64,000 bases of DNA from Antarcticimicrobium sp. (GTDB lineage Bacteria; Pseudomonadota; Alphaproteobacteria; Rhodobacterales; Rhodobacteraceae), in contig NZ_JARGPK010000048.1 in assembly GCF_029212575.1 (NCBI RefSeq), positions 1 to 64,000 of the forward strand. Direction: 5' to 3'. Of this stretch, positions 19,001-27,111 are shown one piece after another. The position numbers and the translations under genes were made by a program. The notes beneath the pieces are model-generated. The model was not told the origin of the DNA and did not search any database. It saw nothing but the letters and a program-made list of their open reading frames with translations. Position 1 is the stretch's first letter, and the number at the start of each line of letters is the position of its first letter.

Positions 19001-19372
19001 GGTGGTGATGCCGCTGCCCGCATCATAGCTCACGGCCTGCACGGTTACGGTGCGGGTCCCGTTATCCGTCAGAAGCTGCAGGTCATAGCTTTGACCAAGC
19101 CGGATGCCGGTGAGCATGCCCGGGAACCGGACCTCGGCCACGCTGTCGCCCTCTGCCGCCGCAGTGGCGGACATGGCGGTGACCGTGCCGTAGCTCGTCA
19201 ACGCGCCGACACCGGTTCCTTGCGACGTGCTCTGACCCGTTCCAATCGACCAGGCCGTGCGGTCATCGACCCTGATCTCGCGGATCGCATCCACGGGCCC
19301 ATGACAGAGCGCCAGATGCGCCCCGAGCGAATAGCGGTACCCGACGGTTTGGCTCTTTGAACGACCACCCAT
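16031..19372 (-). CDS. Tail-tip/host-specificity protein with inserted VWA domain
   Basis: The 1113-residue protein is the central tail-tip (gpJ-type) protein. A typical tip sequence (FLGLNPYLKPWSVRL) is interrupted by a von Willebrand A domain at about 255-445 with all MIDAS elements: DASGSMS (Asp 268), GGTDFG (Thr about 343) and TDGEPS (Asp about 371). The tip sequence then resumes (MNPAHIIRECLTNGDWGLG). The C-terminus has four short repeats of the form DARLTVAETVIF. VWA domains bind ligands through a divalent metal, so the insertion may widen or tighten receptor contact (inference). Confidence 0.8.
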   Translation of the reverse strand: MGGRSKSQTVGYRYSLGAHLALCHGPVDAIREIRVDDRTAWSIGTGQSTSQGTGVGALTSYGTVTAMSATAAAEGDSVAEVRFPGMLTGIRLGQSYDLQLLTDNGTRTVTVQAVSYDAGSGITTWLVEPAATAFTAQSVAVSDAASVPSLNGGAAGGRIRINKPDLFGGEKREGGIVGDIDVLMGAPSQAQNDYLAANAGADVPGYRGICSLVLRQVFLGLNPYLKPWSVRLTRILQAEDGGPQWYPEKAQIVPEVRIGDAAIYIAMDASGSMSGSRMAAQIAAVSRLVEEIGENALEPNDVQIVTWNSTVSGSILRRDADATAYGELQDWVDALSSSVSGGTDFGVAVSQAGAFFNGSGGKRRILIFVTDGEPSPASTLQTAIATLSGISEVDVFAFNIALSDTSATAQIDNTPVDGVPVVPPGDPDALVASLRAAFGQGPDMNPAHIIRECLTNGDWGLGHTFADIGPSFAVAADALFSEGFGLSLLWQRESTIEDFLADVLKHIDAYLYVDRRSGRWELRLIRADYDPETLPVFDETNVVDWGELGRREAADLVNSVTAKFSDARTDQTGSVSVTDTALVQDLGQVVSATVDYPGIRFESLAVRVAERDLRALSAPILSGEITVSRVGAELDPGDVIVLSNPRRGLEGVVVRIVEIDHGDGRANGVRLRVAEDVFALGETALVGGESGDPGSLILPPKPLTRRWVAEAPYWLLVQELGHAQADALLEEDPGVGAIVAAGERPSADALSAQVWSDSGAGYTLEEAVEFVPTALLVSDVSNDPAERVLTVGSWTGLGDVAIGTLAVIGDELVRIDGVSATALTVGRGCLDTVPQAHTAGTPVICWQQLANASEAGFAAGETVTIKMLPETGFGTLPLAQAPEDAVTLASRAIRPLPPGDLRGNGVSVVNPNVLNLGPVLLTWSHRDRLTQTSSVFDAYDAGDIGPEPGVTYAVEIRWVDPDTDATIEPPAAVIDVGAANSVTLNKEDVPILAAPTGTKHFEVWVQARRTTGTISYEAWQARSIRLFMPDGIKVAEVSAWTEIGADARLTVAETVIFLDRGGAVQLTIAEAVLWIGFGSDARLTIPDIDIFNEWGGQSRLTAAEAALYIEVLP

Positions 19373-19375
19373 GGC

Positions 19376-19594
19376 TCAGGTCTCGCTTGCCGTGCGCGTG
19401 GTCCGCTTCTCGGCCTCTGCGATCACACGGAATGCCAGCGCGTCACCGGTGGCAGCCAGCACGTCGGCAGGCAGCCCGTCTGCGAGGAAGGCCTGCCAGT
19501 CGAGGCCATGGCGCCGAAACCACGGCCGCGCGCCCTGAAAGCAGAGCCGGGAGGCGCGCAGGTCCTGCACGGTGACGATCAGATCTTCGCTCAT
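19376..19594 (-). CDS. Small phage tail-module protein
   Basis: The 72-residue soluble protein begins MSEDLIVTVQDLRASRLCFQ and carries Trp-rich motifs (ARPWFRRHGLDWQAFLADG). Proteins of this size and sequence lie between the BR0599-type and tip genes in other alphaproteobacterial siphophages as I recall. It overlaps the upstream gene by 4 bases. The function is unknown. Confidence 0.6.
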   Translation of the reverse strand: MSEDLIVTVQDLRASRLCFQGARPWFRRHGLDWQAFLADGLPADVLAATGDALAFRVIAEAEKRTTRTASET

Positions 19595-19839
19595 TTCTTG
19601 CCGCCCTTCTTGCGGATCGGATCGACCTTGAGATCCCCGGCCCAGACGACATTCGGGCCACGCAGCAGCATCGTGCCGAAGACCACAGGGATCGGACGGC
19701 CTTCCTCGGCCGTCGGCAGGTCGAAATCATCGAGCCCGGCCGCCTTCGGGGCCTCGGTCTTCGGCTTGGGCGACAGCGCATAGGAGATCGCCGTCAGCAC
19801 CAGGCTGGCGACGATCTGGACGACGAAATTCCAGACCAT
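19591..19839 (-). CDS. Small tail-tip assembly protein with N-terminal hydrophobic segment
   Basis: The 82-residue protein has a hydrophobic start (about 5-22, FVVQIVASLVLTAISYAL), then PKPKTEAPKAAG and a region (GRPIPVVFGTMLLRGPNVVW) that resembles the N-terminal part of phage tip proteins. A role beside gpI/gpK-like tip assembly proteins is inferred from position and that motif. Confidence 0.55.
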   Translation of the reverse strand: MVWNFVVQIVASLVLTAISYALSPKPKTEAPKAAGLDDFDLPTAEEGRPIPVVFGTMLLRGPNVVWAGDLKVDPIRKKGGKK

Positions 19840-19859
19840 GATGGGTTCTCAACTGAGGG

Positions 19860-20708
19860 TCAGACGATGCTGGTGCCGCCAAACGGATTGCGCCCGGGGA
19901 TGTCGGGAAAACCGCCAAAGTTCAGCAGGTTGCCGAACTTGGCCTTGCAGGTGTCGCGCCGCAGATCACAGCCGGGGGCGATCTCGACGAGCGCCAGGGC
20001 TTCGGGATCATCAATGGCCGCCTCCAGATCGGGCATCCGGCCGGAAAGCGTCAGTGCATCTCCGACATGCCCAGCGATGAACCCCAGAAGGCCCGCGTGG
20101 CGCAGCACACCGCCCCGGAACCAGCCGTTTGGCAGCAACGCGACCTCGGGGACGGTGATCGTGAGGCCCTGATGCGCGCTGGCTATGCCCCCGACGAAAA
20201 AACTCTCGATGTCGAGACGGCAGCCCCGGGAATAAAGTGCGTGGCGACAGAGCCGCTGGTATTTGGCGCGGACGCCCTCGCGGCGCATGGATGTGAACAG
20301 GGATTCATAGCGCAGGGTGATACGCCGCCCCTCGACCCGGGCCGAGACGACCCGGCCCTTCCAGTGTGCAACCACCTCCGTTGGCACCTGTTCGTGCCCC
20401 CGGAAGATGGTGAGTGTCGTGAGCGCCCGGCCGCGGGGCCCGAGATAACGGCGCGCGAAGGGATCGGAGAGCGGAAAGGTGACGCTGAGGTCGACCCGGC
20501 GGGGATCACTGCTCTGAACGACGGAGCCGTGACTGACCGCTGAAGGGTCCCAGATCAGATCCTCGGTCTCGTCGGCGATGGCCCCAGCAGGCGAGGTCCA
20601 GGCGCTGGCTCTGCTGGTGAACCGCCACACCTGATCACCCTCGGCAAAGAGATACAGGAAATACGGCCGCCCTTCGGCGGTCGAGGTCTCGGCAAGATCA
20701 TAGGTCAT
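19860..20708 (-). CDS. BR0599-family (DUF2163-like) tail-tip protein
   Basis: The 282-residue protein has the family's C-terminal signature with Cys residues and NLLNFGGFPDIPGRNPFGG, preceded by CDLRRDTCKAKFGN and RLCRHALYSRGC. These Cys are compatible with the iron-sulphur or metal site known in lambda-type gpL domains. It would sit at the tail tip between the tape-measure end and the hub. It overlaps the upstream gene by 4 bases. Confidence 0.75.
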   Translation of the reverse strand: MTYDLAETSTAEGRPYFLYLFAEGDQVWRFTSRASAWTSPAGAIADETEDLIWDPSAVSHGSVVQSSDPRRVDLSVTFPLSDPFARRYLGPRGRALTTLTIFRGHEQVPTEVVAHWKGRVVSARVEGRRITLRYESLFTSMRREGVRAKYQRLCRHALYSRGCRLDIESFFVGGIASAHQGLTITVPEVALLPNGWFRGGVLRHAGLLGFIAGHVGDALTLSGRMPDLEAAIDDPEALALVEIAPGCDLRRDTCKAKFGNLLNFGGFPDIPGRNPFGGTSIV

Positions 20709-21826
20709 CCGGGTATCTCGATCAGGCTAGCCGCGAACTCGGAGCGATTGCCGAAGTGTTCCAGTTCGATCCGATCCGTATCTAGCCGTACCTGGGTGAG
20801 CAGGTGGATGGGCGTTGAGACGGGAATGCTTTTGCCCGGCGCCGCAATGGTCAGCCGGATCCCGAGCGCGTCATAGACGGCGTTGGTGATCTCGCGGAAC
20901 ACTGGGCCGGAGGCGAGATCGAACATCACATGCCGTCCGATCCAGCCGCCGGTATCGGCGGTTGCCGTGACGACCACGGAGGTGGCCGAGGGCGTGACCG
21001 AAGCCTGCAGGGCCAGTTCCCAGCCCCAGGTCGGAAGCCAGAAGGCACGTTGGCGGCCGCGCAGGCTGCGTAGCCAACGGCGGCGCATCCAGCGGGCCGC
21101 ACCCCGGTCAAGGAGTGTGATCGTTGACCGCCGCTGGACATGGGTCAGCACAGGTTCGATCAAGATGGGACCGAAGCCGTTGTCGATGTATTCAACGGTC
21201 TGCCCAATTGTCTCCCCCAGCGGCTGGCGGAGCACGGCCGGATCGGTCAGCACATCCAGACCCAGATGGGTCGCGTAGCTGCTGGCAGACAGGTCGGTCC
21301 CAGTTTGTAGGGTGAAGGTCGCCGTGACCGTGCCTAGCCCCTGGCGCCGCCTGTTGATCTCGAGGGGTCGCGTCAGGATCCCGACGCCCAGCGGCGCCAC
21401 AATCGGATGCACAAGGCTCACGCCCGCAGGCGCGGCCAACTCCAGCCGGTCCGGCAGGACCGCACTGACTTCGACAAGATATGCCGCACCTCCGTCAGCT
21501 GCGATGACGGCCTTTCCCGGCGCTTCGAACGCTCCCTCGCCGGTATCGACGAATACAGTGAGGTCGGCAACATCCACGGCCGAGGCCGCCGGGCGCGCCA
21601 TATGCCAGAGCGGCACCGTCCACTTATCGACCAACCCGGCCCGGACAAACTCGGCGGCACGTGCGAGGTCAACGGCATTGAGGAGATGCGAGACCGTCAG
21701 GATCGACCGCGGCACGCTGCGCAGCGCGATCCGCTGTTCCGCTGCCTCGGTGATCAGGGTGTCGGTGCTCCATTCCAGCACTTCGGTCACCGGTTGGCGC
21801 ACAGCGAAGGGCCAGAGCCTAAGCAT
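20705..21826 (-). CDS. Phage tail protein downstream of the tape measure
   Basis: The 373-residue protein is mostly beta-rich (MLRLWPFAVRQPVTEVLEW at the N-terminus; WLPTWGWELAL near 265). Such proteins stand in the place of lambda gpM/gpL in rhodobacter siphophages and probably form part of the distal tail. No enzyme motif is seen. It is tightly packed, overlapping both neighbours. Confidence 0.65.
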   Translation of the reverse strand: MLRLWPFAVRQPVTEVLEWSTDTLITEAAEQRIALRSVPRSILTVSHLLNAVDLARAAEFVRAGLVDKWTVPLWHMARPAASAVDVADLTVFVDTGEGAFEAPGKAVIAADGGAAYLVEVSAVLPDRLELAAPAGVSLVHPIVAPLGVGILTRPLEINRRRQGLGTVTATFTLQTGTDLSASSYATHLGLDVLTDPAVLRQPLGETIGQTVEYIDNGFGPILIEPVLTHVQRRSTITLLDRGAARWMRRRWLRSLRGRQRAFWLPTWGWELALQASVTPSATSVVVTATADTGGWIGRHVMFDLASGPVFREITNAVYDALGIRLTIAAPGKSIPVSTPIHLLTQVRLDTDRIELEHFGNRSEFAASLIEIPG

Positions 21827-24302
21827 CGAGGCCTCCCCGGTTGCGCCGGATCACGTTGACGATCAGCCGCTCGCCCGCAGGCGTTGCCAGATAATCGCCG
21901 ACAATAGAGGGATCGAGCACGTTGACAATGCGGGTCGCGGACTGCGCACCCTGACCCTCGCCACTCGACTCAACGCCCAACCGACCGCCCCGACCACGCC
22001 GGAGCGGCAGGATGGCCTCTGGGCCTGCCTCCCCCATTAGACCGATCCCGCGCGCAAAGGGAAACACCGTCGGGCGCGAAACGACGCCACCGTTGGCAAA
22101 TGCTGTGATTTCGCCAGCCTGCCCAAAGGCACCGCCGCGCGCGAAGGTGCCGCCCATGCCGAAAAGTCCGCCGAGGGCGCTAGAGAGCCAGCCAAAGAGA
22201 CCGCCGCCGCCACCGCCCGACCCGGACAGAGCCCGGAACAGTGCGTCCTCGATCGGCTTGAAGGCGTTATCAATCAGACGGTTGGCCAGGTTCTGCGCGA
22301 TCCCCGATATTGCGCTCGCGAAGGTCTGCCAGCTCAGTTCGCCCGACTTCAGCGCCTCCTTGATCGGCCCGGTAATATCGTCGGCCAAACCCCGCGCGAT
22401 TTCTTGCGTACGCTCAACCGCCGCGCGCGCAGCGTCCCAGGACTGACGCGCGACATCAGCAGCGCTCTGCAGCGCACCTCCCGCACGACCGGCCGCAGCC
22501 GCTGTTTCATCGAGCGTGGCTGCCGGGCCACCGGTTTCATCTTCGGCCAAAGCAGCGTCGAAGCGATCCGCAGCTGCCGTGGCTCCATCCAGCGCCGTCT
22601 CGGCCTCGGTTCCTGTAGTACGCATCGCAGTGCGCAAAGCCTCCATCGCTTCGAGCGGCTGCAGGGCGCCATCGGCGAGCGTCGCGGCAGTCTGTCTCCA
22701 GGCCTCGGCTGAGGCGGCGGCATCACTGGCTGCTCCTGTAAGTCCCAGATCCGGCACCGCCAGCGGGTTGTCCGCAAACGCACCGGCAAAAGCATCTTGC
22801 GCTGCGTTGGCCGCTTGGGTCGCAGCGCCTGCAAAGCGATTCTCAAGCTGTCCAAGATCGAGATCGGCAATCAGGCCGATCCGCCGCTCAACGCCGAGCG
22901 CTTCGAGACCGGCGTTCACGCCGTCGATGAAGCCGTTGATCCTGGAGACGACGCCGTTCAGCATCGCCTCGACGCCTTCGATCAGGCTGTTCGCCGCCTG
23001 AAACGCGAGATCACCGATGGCGGCGGGCAGCAGCGCCCAGACGGCTTTGATCGCCTCAAATGCCCCCTCAAAACTGTTCACGGCCGCATTGGCAAAACCG
23101 ACGACGCCCTCGAGCGCGCCCTGCATCGCGGCAGCCGACGCTGCGTGCACGTCCGCAAAAGCCGCCATCGCAGAGGCTGCAAAGCTGCCAGCGCCCATCT
23201 TGATCCGTTCCCACACCTCGCTCACAAGGCTGCCCAACAGCGCCATGGCATTTCCGAACCCACCAGCGCCAGAGACAAGCTGGCCGAATTGGTAAATCAA
23301 CTCACCCGCGCCGACGATGAGCGCCCCGATCCCGGTGCGGATCAATGCGCCGCGCATCACAACCAGTGCCGTCGCAAGGCCGCGTACGGAAATCGCCGCA
23401 GCCGCCATTCCGGCCACCCAGCGCCCCGCCAGGAGAGCCGCAAAGGTCGCGGCGTAGGTGGTCAGACGGCCGATATTGTCGAATAGACCCCGGATCGCAA
23501 CCCCCAGCGGTCCGGTTCGACTGGCTACGGACGCCATGGCATTTGCGACCGCTTCGAGCGCGGGGGCTGCGGCAACCGCTAACTGGTTCGACAGCCCGCG
23601 CCAGACGAGGCCGAGACGCGAGATCGCATCATTGGTGCGTTCGATCTGGTCGGCATCCTGCTCTGACACGACCACACCGAAGGCCAGAACATCCTCGGTC
23701 GCTTGACGCAGCGTCGCGGTGTCGATACGCGACATGGCGATCGAGCCTTCTTCGCCAAAGAGCTGACCCGCGACGGCCGCGCGCTCAGCGACCGGGACAA
23801 ACTCCTCGATGGCCGCGTTGATCGCCCCCACCCGCTGATCCAACGGCAGGGCGATCAGTTCACTGGCCGATAGCCCCAGCCGGTCCAGCGCATCGGCAGC
23901 GGGACCAGTCCCGGCGGCCGCCTGGCTCAGCCGCCGCGTCAGATCCTTGGTCGCCTGTTCGATGCCGGATATGGAGACACCGGCCAGCTCGCCCGCACGC
24001 TCCAGCGTCTGGATCGACGCGACGGTGGTGCCGAGCGATTGCGCGAGCTTGGCCTGCGCATCCACCGTTTGAAGCCCCGAGCGGACCATAGCGACGCCAG
24101 CAGCAGCGGCTGCGACGACTGCAGCGGCAGCGGCAATCCGGACCCGCCGCGAGAAAGCCGCAAGCCTGGTGTTGGCCGCTTCCATCTCTCGACTGAGCCG
24201 TCCGAACCCGCGCGCGCCAGCCTCGCCGACACCTTCCAGCTCGGCGCGCACCTGTCGGCCGCCCACCGCAGCAAGGCGGACAGAAACGCGCTTCTCAGCC
24301 AT
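21819..24302 (-). CDS. Tail tape measure protein
   Basis: The 827-residue protein is Ala-rich and long-helical, with hydrophobic segments in the middle (about 275-345) and a C-terminal region with Gly-rich stretches (SGGGGGGLFGW) and the motif GPEAILPLRRGRGGRLGV typical of tape measures. Its length sets the tail length. Its ATG at 24302 overlaps the end of the frameshifted chaperone, a normal coupling in siphophages. Confidence 0.9.
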   Translation of the reverse strand: MAEKRVSVRLAAVGGRQVRAELEGVGEAGARGFGRLSREMEAANTRLAAFSRRVRIAAAAAVVAAAAAGVAMVRSGLQTVDAQAKLAQSLGTTVASIQTLERAGELAGVSISGIEQATKDLTRRLSQAAAGTGPAADALDRLGLSASELIALPLDQRVGAINAAIEEFVPVAERAAVAGQLFGEEGSIAMSRIDTATLRQATEDVLAFGVVVSEQDADQIERTNDAISRLGLVWRGLSNQLAVAAAPALEAVANAMASVASRTGPLGVAIRGLFDNIGRLTTYAATFAALLAGRWVAGMAAAAISVRGLATALVVMRGALIRTGIGALIVGAGELIYQFGQLVSGAGGFGNAMALLGSLVSEVWERIKMGAGSFAASAMAAFADVHAASAAAMQGALEGVVGFANAAVNSFEGAFEAIKAVWALLPAAIGDLAFQAANSLIEGVEAMLNGVVSRINGFIDGVNAGLEALGVERRIGLIADLDLGQLENRFAGAATQAANAAQDAFAGAFADNPLAVPDLGLTGAASDAAASAEAWRQTAATLADGALQPLEAMEALRTAMRTTGTEAETALDGATAAADRFDAALAEDETGGPAATLDETAAAAGRAGGALQSAADVARQSWDAARAAVERTQEIARGLADDITGPIKEALKSGELSWQTFASAISGIAQNLANRLIDNAFKPIEDALFRALSGSGGGGGGLFGWLSSALGGLFGMGGTFARGGAFGQAGEITAFANGGVVSRPTVFPFARGIGLMGEAGPEAILPLRRGRGGRLGVESSGEGQGAQSATRIVNVLDPSIVGDYLATPAGERLIVNVIRRNRGGLDA

Positions 24303-24959
24303 TGGAATGATCCATCTGTTCGTTCAGTTTTGCCACCATCACCGCCTCAACGGCGGGCAGCAGTTCGGCCATGGCCAAGGGCGGAATGCCAAGTGCGTCA
24401 CCAAGGGCGAGCACCGCCGACATGTCCCAGCCGACAACCGCGCCGGGCAGCACACGCAGCTGACCGCCGAGACGACCGACCAGGTCCCAGACCTGCCAGC
24501 CTTCAAAGGTGGTGGGTCGGTTCAGCCGCGCCGGGCAGGTTTCGCACGTCGCTTCGCACGCGTCGCAGTATCTCTCGCCCCCGCCGAAGGACCATTCGGC
24601 AAGGGCGCAGAGCCGTTTTTTTCCTGGTCCAGGAGCAGGCCTTTGGAAACATAGGTCAACTGGAAGGCCTCAAAAATTGGCCAGATGTCGAGAAGCGCGT
24701 CGACGGCCTCGGGACTGGAGTCGATCGCGTTGCCGTCTGCATCGCCGATGCCCTCCCAGGAGAGAACTGCCCGCCGTGCCAGCGCCTTGGCGAAGGCTAC
24801 AGCGCGTTCCTCGTCAGACGCCTCCTCAGGGACCGCCTCCACTGCGGCATCGCTGCGCGTTGCAACCATCAGCGCCGTGGTTAGTGGACGCAGCTGCACC
24901 CGGACGCCCGGCGCGAGGTCGTGCCAGCGGGGTGCATTCGTCAGATCGAGCGTCAGCAT
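24295..24959 (-). CDS. Predicted -1 frameshift product: tail assembly chaperone GT
   Basis: Reading from 24959 with a -1 shift on the heptamer at 24621-24615 gives an open frame of about 221 residues down to TGA at 24297-24295. The first 114 residues are those of the chaperone G. The extension begins KRLCALAEW, contains CDACEATCETC (a four-Cys knuckle fit to bind zinc), and ends in a helical domain (GWQVWDLVGRLGG, then ALGIPPLAMAELLPA). Lambda-type G and GT proteins guide the tape measure while the tube polymerises. The extension overlaps the start of the tape-measure gene. Confidence 0.75.
24522..24959 (-). CDS. Tail assembly chaperone G (unshifted product)
   Basis: The 145-residue protein lies between the tail tube and tape-measure genes, the invariant place of G-type chaperones. 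Its start is ATG 24959, overlapping the tube gene's stop. After the slippery site the zero frame reads a Pro/Arg/Lys-rich tail (RAKRRAKPARRG) and stops at 24522. Most ribosomes should make this form, a minority the GT fusion. Confidence 0.8.
   Translation of the reverse strand: MLTLDLTNAPRWHDLAPGVRVQLRPLTTALMVATRSDAAVEAVPEEASDEERAVAFAKALARRAVLSWEGIGDADGNAIDSSPEAVDALLDIWPIFEAFQLTYVSKGLLLDQEKNGSAPLPNGPSAGARDTATRAKRRAKPARRG
24615..24621 (-). promoter_or_regulatory. Slippery heptamer A_AAA_AAC for -1 frameshifting
   Basis: On the minus strand the zero-frame codons GAA AAA AAC (24623-24615) contain A_AAA_AAC in the X_XXY_YYZ phase, one of the most efficient bacterial -1 slip sites. The -1 frame is open from here for about 107 codons. 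Confidence 0.8.
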
Positions 24960-25897
24960 CAGTAAATCTCCACATCATTCACGAGGGTGGCGGTGCACAT
25001 CCGGCCGACGGTGCTGTCGCGGGCGGCCTGCCAATCGAAGGTCGCCTGCACGCCCTGCGGCCCGGAAATCTCGATCCGGGGGCGCGGCAGGTAGACGGCG
25101 TGCACGGTGAAGGTGAAGCTCTCGCCGGAAGGCAGTACATAGGCGAACTCGAGCTCGCAGGGATTGCCATTAATCGCCTGTGTCACCAGCGTCTGGTCGG
25201 CGAAGCGCACCTCAATGGAGCCAGTCAGCGCGGCAATAGACGGGTCTGCCCCATCGATGCGGCCGTCCGAACGGATGGTTTCGATGCGGTCGAGGTTGTT
25301 GGCATAGGTGATGTCGGCCGAGACAACATTGCCGAGCGCCGATCCGTTGCGCGTGATCGCCCCGTTGAAATGGCCGAAGCGCTGCAATTCGAGAGCGGCA
25401 GGCGTGCCCGCACCGGTGGTCGTTCCGACCGTCTCACCCTGCGCGACCAGCCGCGCGGTCGCGGTCAAAAGGCCAGATCGCTGCATTTGCCAGTTGATCT
25501 GGTCGAGTACGCAGCCGGAATACATCGCAAAACGCGGGATCTCGGGCATGCCGGTCTCGATCGACATGCTGGGCAGCGTCCACGCGCCCGACTGAAACTC
25601 GTGCGTCCAGGGACCGGTGCCGGTCGTAGTCGGGTCGCCAAAGGCCGCCTTCAGCCAGAACCCGAAGGCCTCAGCGTCGAGCGGCACGACGACATCGCCG
25701 TCCGCCGTCACCGCATCCTTGATGGGCGCCAGCGGATCGCGGCCGTAACCCAAAAGTTCCGAATTGAGCAGCGGCTGCTCCGCGCCGAGCGAAGTGCTGG
25801 CGAAGGGCATTTTCGTAAAACCGCCCACGGGGGGCGTTCCATAGGTCGTCTCAAACGCAAGCGCCATCTGCGCCCGTGCCCCTTGGGCTCGTGCCAT
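24959..25897 (-). CDS. Major tail tube protein
   Basis: The 312-residue protein begins MARAQGARAQMALAFETTYG, a typical start of the tube proteins of this phage group, and is beta-rich with an acidic middle. It lies between the tail terminator and the chaperone. It would stack as hexameric rings to form the flexible tail. The family assignment rests on the N-terminal motif (ALAFETTYGTPP) and position. Confidence 0.8.
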   Translation of the reverse strand: MARAQGARAQMALAFETTYGTPPVGGFTKMPFASTSLGAEQPLLNSELLGYGRDPLAPIKDAVTADGDVVVPLDAEAFGFWLKAAFGDPTTTGTGPWTHEFQSGAWTLPSMSIETGMPEIPRFAMYSGCVLDQINWQMQRSGLLTATARLVAQGETVGTTTGAGTPAALELQRFGHFNGAITRNGSALGNVVSADITYANNLDRIETIRSDGRIDGADPSIAALTGSIEVRFADQTLVTQAINGNPCELEFAYVLPSGESFTFTVHAVYLPRPRIEISGPQGVQATFDWQAARDSTVGRMCTATLVNDVEIY

Positions 25898-25921
25898 GTT
25901 CTTCTCCTTGGATTGTCGGGA

Positions 25922-26341
25922 TCAGGCCAGCGGGTCGGCCGTTGAATAGTGCAGCACCACCGAAACGACGGCCGCCTTCAAGCTGGCCGCGCCCTCGACC
26001 GGCAAATCGACCGGTCGCGGCGCTTCCCCTTCGACCCAGTCGCAGAGGCCGCCCAGCGTGCGGTCGGCGGCGATGGCCGTGCCGATGCTGGCGCTCAGCG
26101 TGGCGAAGGCGGCGTCACGGGCGGTGCCTTGAACGACCGCTTCGATCTCGGCACGGTGCTGGTAGTGATAGCGCAGCGGCGACAGCGTGACCTCGGGCTC
26201 GCCCGGTTCGCCGTCGCGCAGGATCAGCAGGCCATCGGCTGGAACGCGTTCAGGCAGCACCTCGCCGCGCAGGGCGGTGGCGGGCAACGTCGAGAGCCGC
26301 GCGTGCAGCGCGGTGAGGATGGTTTCGCGATGGGTGGGCAT
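25922..26341 (-). CDS. Tail terminator protein (gpU-like)
   Basis: The 139-residue protein starts MPTHRETILTALHARLSTLP and has the alternating helix-strand pattern of tail terminators (EVTLSPLRYHYQHRAEIEAVV). It lies upstream of the tube gene as gpU does in lambda. It would cap the finished tube. Such proteins are sometimes mislabelled acyl-CoA transferases. Confidence 0.65.
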   Translation of the reverse strand: MPTHRETILTALHARLSTLPATALRGEVLPERVPADGLLILRDGEPGEPEVTLSPLRYHYQHRAEIEAVVQGTARDAAFATLSASIGTAIAADRTLGGLCDWVEGEAPRPVDLPVEGAASLKAAVVSVVLHYSTADPLA

Positions 26342-26447
26342 TGTTTTTATCCAAGAGCAGAACCGCTGGGGATCTGCTTTACCTGAAAGTCTATCCAGCG
26401 CCTAATGCCTAAGATCGCACGGAGATTTCAGAGAGGTGTCTAAGGCA

Positions 26448-27098
26448 ATGACAAACATGACTTTTCGACGTTATACAAATTTGGCTGCAGCCATTCATCT
26501 ATTAAAGAAGCGCAAGATTACGCTGCTTGATCCCTCAACTTGGGATGACAGGAATGACGCGTTCTTTATGTCAGAATACAAGCAGCGCACGAGTTCAGCC
26601 TCGGTATTGGCGCTCTGCTTCGCTGAAAGCCATGAGACCTATCACCACTGGAGGGTCTTTTCGCACGGCTCAGATGGTGTGTGCATCGAATTCGACAAGG
26701 AGCAAATCCTTAAGGCATTCGACCGTGATCAAAGCATCCGGCACGGAACCATGAATTATACGCTTTTGAAGCAGGCGAAAAAGATGGCCGATATTGATGT
26801 CGAGCAGCTTCCTTTTCTCAAAAGGTGGCCCTACGGCGATGAGGCCGAGTATCGCGTCGTTTGCGTCGACCGCGATGTTTCAAAGCCCTTTCATGACGTT
26901 CCCATTAGCTTGAATCATATCAGACGCATAACTTTGAGCCCTTGGTTGGCAACCGCACTCTCGGATTCTGTGAAGTCGATCCTGAAGTCGATTGATGGTT
27001 GTTCGAAGATAAAGATTTACCGGTCGACCCTGATCGACAATCCTGACTGGAAGAAACTGGCTGGCAGGGCTACGCCAGTGTTACCCGACAACCCGTGA
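26448..27098 (+). CDS. DUF2971-like protein, phage cargo gene
   Basis: The protein is about 216 residues and begins FRRYTNLAAAIHLLKKRKITL a few residues in, then LDPSTWDDRNDAFFM: the start motif of DUF2971. Later HHWRVFSHGSDGVCIEF and DEAEYRVVC fit the family. It is the only plus-strand gene between the tail terminator and DUF6441 and is visibly AT-richer than its neighbours, so it is a recently acquired moron with its own promoter. DUF2971 proteins occur in prophages and defence islands; the activity is unknown. ATG 26457 and GTG 26436 are other possible starts. Confidence 0.75.
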   Translation: MTNMTFRRYTNLAAAIHLLKKRKITLLDPSTWDDRNDAFFMSEYKQRTSSASVLALCFAESHETYHHWRVFSHGSDGVCIEFDKEQILKAFDRDQSIRHGTMNYTLLKQAKKMADIDVEQLPFLKRWPYGDEAEYRVVCVDRDVSKPFHDVPISLNHIRRITLSPWLATALSDSVKSILKSIDGCSKIKIYRSTLIDNPDWKKLAGRATPVLPDNP

Positions 27099-27111
27099 TA
27101 GTTGCGTACAA

